DNA of 64,000 nucleotides from Formosa sp. Hel1_31_208 (GTDB lineage Bacteria > Bacteroidota > Bacteroidia > Flavobacteriales > Flavobacteriaceae). Below the pieces are notes generated by a model, which did not search any database, was not told the DNA's origin, and saw nothing but the letters and a program-made list of their open reading frames with translations. Where the stretch lies: NCBI RefSeq assembly GCF_900104785.1, contig NZ_LT629733.1:652501-716500 (forward strand), in the 5' to 3' direction. Positions 62,491 through 64,000 of the stretch are shown one piece after another. The stretch's first letter is position 1. Each line of letters begins with the position of its first letter. Both the position numbers and the translations under genes were made by a program.

Positions 62491-63534
62491 ATGAAAGGAG
62501 TCTTACTTGTAAATTTAGGGTCGCCAGATTCGCCAGAACCTAAAGACGTTAAACGATATTTGGGAGAATTTTTAATGGATGAACGTGTCATTGATGTACC
62601 ACAATGGGCACGAACCTTATTGGTTAAAGGTATTATCTTGAACACACGTCCAAAACAATCGGCCAAAGCTTATAAAAAAATATGGTGGGCCGAAGGGTCA
62701 CCTTTAATTGTACTTTCTGAACGTTTACAAGACGGAATTCAAAAAGAAACTGAGGTTCCTGTTGCATTAGCTATGCGTTATGGTAGTATGACTATTAAAA
62801 ACGGAATTCAAGAATTAGTAGATAAAGGTGTGGATGATATCTTTCTCATTCCCTTATATCCGCAGTTTGCTATGGCAACGACTGAGACTATTCTAGTACT
62901 AGCAGAAGAAATTAGAGCAGTGCATTTTCCACAGGTAAAAATAACCGACTTAAAGCCGTTCTATAACCATCCAAAGTATATCGAAGTGCTTTCAAATTCT
63001 ATCGCTAAACATTTAGAAGGTAAGGATTACGAGCATTTATTATTCTCATATCATGGTATTCCAGAACGTCATATTAGAAAAAGTGATGTCACAAAATCTC
63101 ACTGCACACCTAGTGATAAAGTGGATTGCATTTGCTGTAAAACGCCATCACCAGCACACGAATTTTGCTATAAACACCAGTGTAAAGAAGTCACACGATT
63201 GGTTGGTGAAAAATTGAACATGACAGAAGGCACATTCTCAACGTCCTTCCAATCACGATTAGGTTTTGATCCATGGTTACAACCGTATACAGATCGTACA
63301 ATTGAACGTATGGGAAAAGAAGGCACCAAAAAAATGGCCATTGTCACACCAGCTTTTGTTAGTGACTGTCTAGAAACTTTAGAAGAAATTGCCATGGAGG
63401 GCGAAGAGATTTTTCACGAGATGGGAGGAAAAGAGTTTACAACTATACCATGTTTAAATGATGATCAGGAATTTGTCGATTTATTATCTCAATGGATTAA
63501 TGACTGGGCAATAGCTGAAACCGTTTCGGCATAA
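62491..63534 (+). CDS. hemH: Ferrochelatase with internal cysteine cluster
   Basis: About 347 residues. KGVLLVNLGSPDSPEPKDVK opens the protein, and the catalytic histidine lies in FSYHGIPERH. An internal insert has cysteines at 205, 213, 215, 216, 226 and 231, the pattern seen in a ferrochelatase class that carries a 2Fe-2S cluster. It inserts Fe2+ into protoporphyrin IX. An upstream TTG start at 62479 adds four residues and cannot be ruled out. The MATE gene overlaps its stop as TAATG. Confidence 0.94.
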   Translation: MKGVLLVNLGSPDSPEPKDVKRYLGEFLMDERVIDVPQWARTLLVKGIILNTRPKQSAKAYKKIWWAEGSPLIVLSERLQDGIQKETEVPVALAMRYGSMTIKNGIQELVDKGVDDIFLIPLYPQFAMATTETILVLAEEIRAVHFPQVKITDLKPFYNHPKYIEVLSNSIAKHLEGKDYEHLLFSYHGIPERHIRKSDVTKSHCTPSDKVDCICCKTPSPAHEFCYKHQCKEVTRLVGEKLNMTEGTFSTSFQSRLGFDPWLQPYTDRTIERMGKEGTKKMAIVTPAFVSDCLETLEEIAMEGEEIFHEMGGKEFTTIPCLNDDQEFVDLLSQWINDWAIAETVSA

Positions 63535-64000
63535 TGGCAAAACCCAGTACAAAAGATCTTGGTACGCAGCCAATTGGTAAATTACTAATTAAGCAAGCAG
63601 TTCCAGCATCTATTGGTATTTTGGTAATGTCACTCAACATACTTGTTGATACCATTTTTGTTGGACAATGGATTGGTGCCACAGCCATAGCAGCGATTAA
63701 CGTAGTGCTTCCAGTGTCCTTTTTTATTGCGGCGCTCGGAATGAGTATAGGTATTGGTGGCTCCTCAATTATCTCCAGAGCATTGGGAGCCAATAATGAG
63801 ACGAAGGCCTTTCAAACTTTCGGTAATCAAATAACACTAACACTGCTCTTCACCATATCTTTTGTTGTTCCCGGATTACTCTTTGTGGATGATATTATTC
63901 CCGCTTTCGGTGGAAAAGGTGCAATCTTCGATCCTGCAAAAATTTACTATACCATCGTGCTTTATGGAGTACCATTCTTAGCACTTTGTATGATGGGGAA
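63534..64000 (+). CDS. MATE-family efflux transporter, 3' partial
   Basis: Only the first 155 codons are in the window. It starts with PIGKLLIKQAVPASIGILVM and continues through LVDTIFVGQWIGATAIAA, the conserved first helices of MATE transporters, then GMSIGIGGSSIISRALGA. The frame is open to the last base. MATE proteins export cationic drugs or other small molecules using Na+ or H+. It starts within the hemH stop codon (TAATG), so it is coupled to heme synthesis genes. Confidence 0.9.
   Translation, partial: MAKPSTKDLGTQPIGKLLIKQAVPASIGILVMSLNILVDTIFVGQWIGATAIAAINVVLPVSFFIAALGMSIGIGGSSIISRALGANNETKAFQTFGNQITLTLLFTISFVVPGLLFVDDIIPAFGGKGAIFDPAKIYYTIVLYGVPFLALCMMG

Overview
The window is a gene-dense, AT-rich chromosomal segment from a member of the Bacteroidota, almost certainly family Flavobacteriaceae. 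The sequence evidence is: genes for type IX secretion and gliding (SprE/PorW-like, GldH-like), two secreted metalloproteases ending in type A T9SS sorting domains, a bactofilin, an F-ATPase operon without beta and epsilon genes, an HU-CCDC81/SPOR protein, a RicT homologue, and repeated use of the Bacteroidota promoter element TAnnTTTG. I saw no insertion sequence, prophage, CRISPR array, tRNA or rRNA gene, so this looks like core chromosome rather than an accessory island.

Layout. 1-0.8 kb: end of a GT9 glycosyltransferase. 1-2 kb (-): PaaE-like ferredoxin reductase. 2.1-3.8 kb: PadR regulator with two coupled paralogous membrane proteins. 3.9-6.5 kb: DUF2059 protein and a two-gene ABC exporter. 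6.6-15.4 kb: sprE, bactofilin, atpZ-like gene, small membrane protein, atpB-E-F-H-A-G. 15.5-16.5 kb: two paralogous lipoproteins. 16.5-22.9 kb: flippase, dut, sugar-phosphate nucleotidyltransferase, TPR protein, DUF4292 lipoprotein, EnvC-like protein, a cell-envelope run. 22.9-27.7 kb: small lipoprotein, thioesterase, HU-SPOR protein, dprA, trpS, plsC. 27.8-30.3 kb (-): lipoprotein, ECF sigma factor, and a single protein that appears to link the cytoplasm to an outer-membrane barrel. 30.4-36 kb: recA, trhO, radical SAM gene, ricT, gldH. 36-40 kb: PBP1A and scoAB. 40-42 kb (-): orphan dipeptide ABC ATPase. 42-49.8 kb: the two T9SS metalloproteases. 49.8-53.6 kb (-): exonuclease, serine hydrolase, ogt, CNNM protein. 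53.6-60.7 kb (-): heme operon hemA-hemCD-hemE-EI24-GNAT-hemF-hemB. 60.8-64 kb (+): AraC regulator, secreted protein, hemH, start of a MATE transporter.

How the parts work together. Two themes dominate: the envelope (secretion, peptidoglycan, lipoproteins, trans-envelope signalling) and heme/energy (F-ATPase, and tetrapyrrole synthesis on both sides of an AraC regulator). The most interesting items are the sigma factor/barrel pair that matches dual membrane-spanning anti-sigma factors, a 13-nt motif placed exactly 137 nt before both T9SS protease starts, a PadR operator-like dyad overlapping a leaderless promoter, hairpins in three F-ATPase gene junctions, a cysteine-rich insert in HemH, and a 30-codon reading frame with its own strong terminator in the recA-trhO gap. 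All assignments come from reading motifs by eye; no database search was run.
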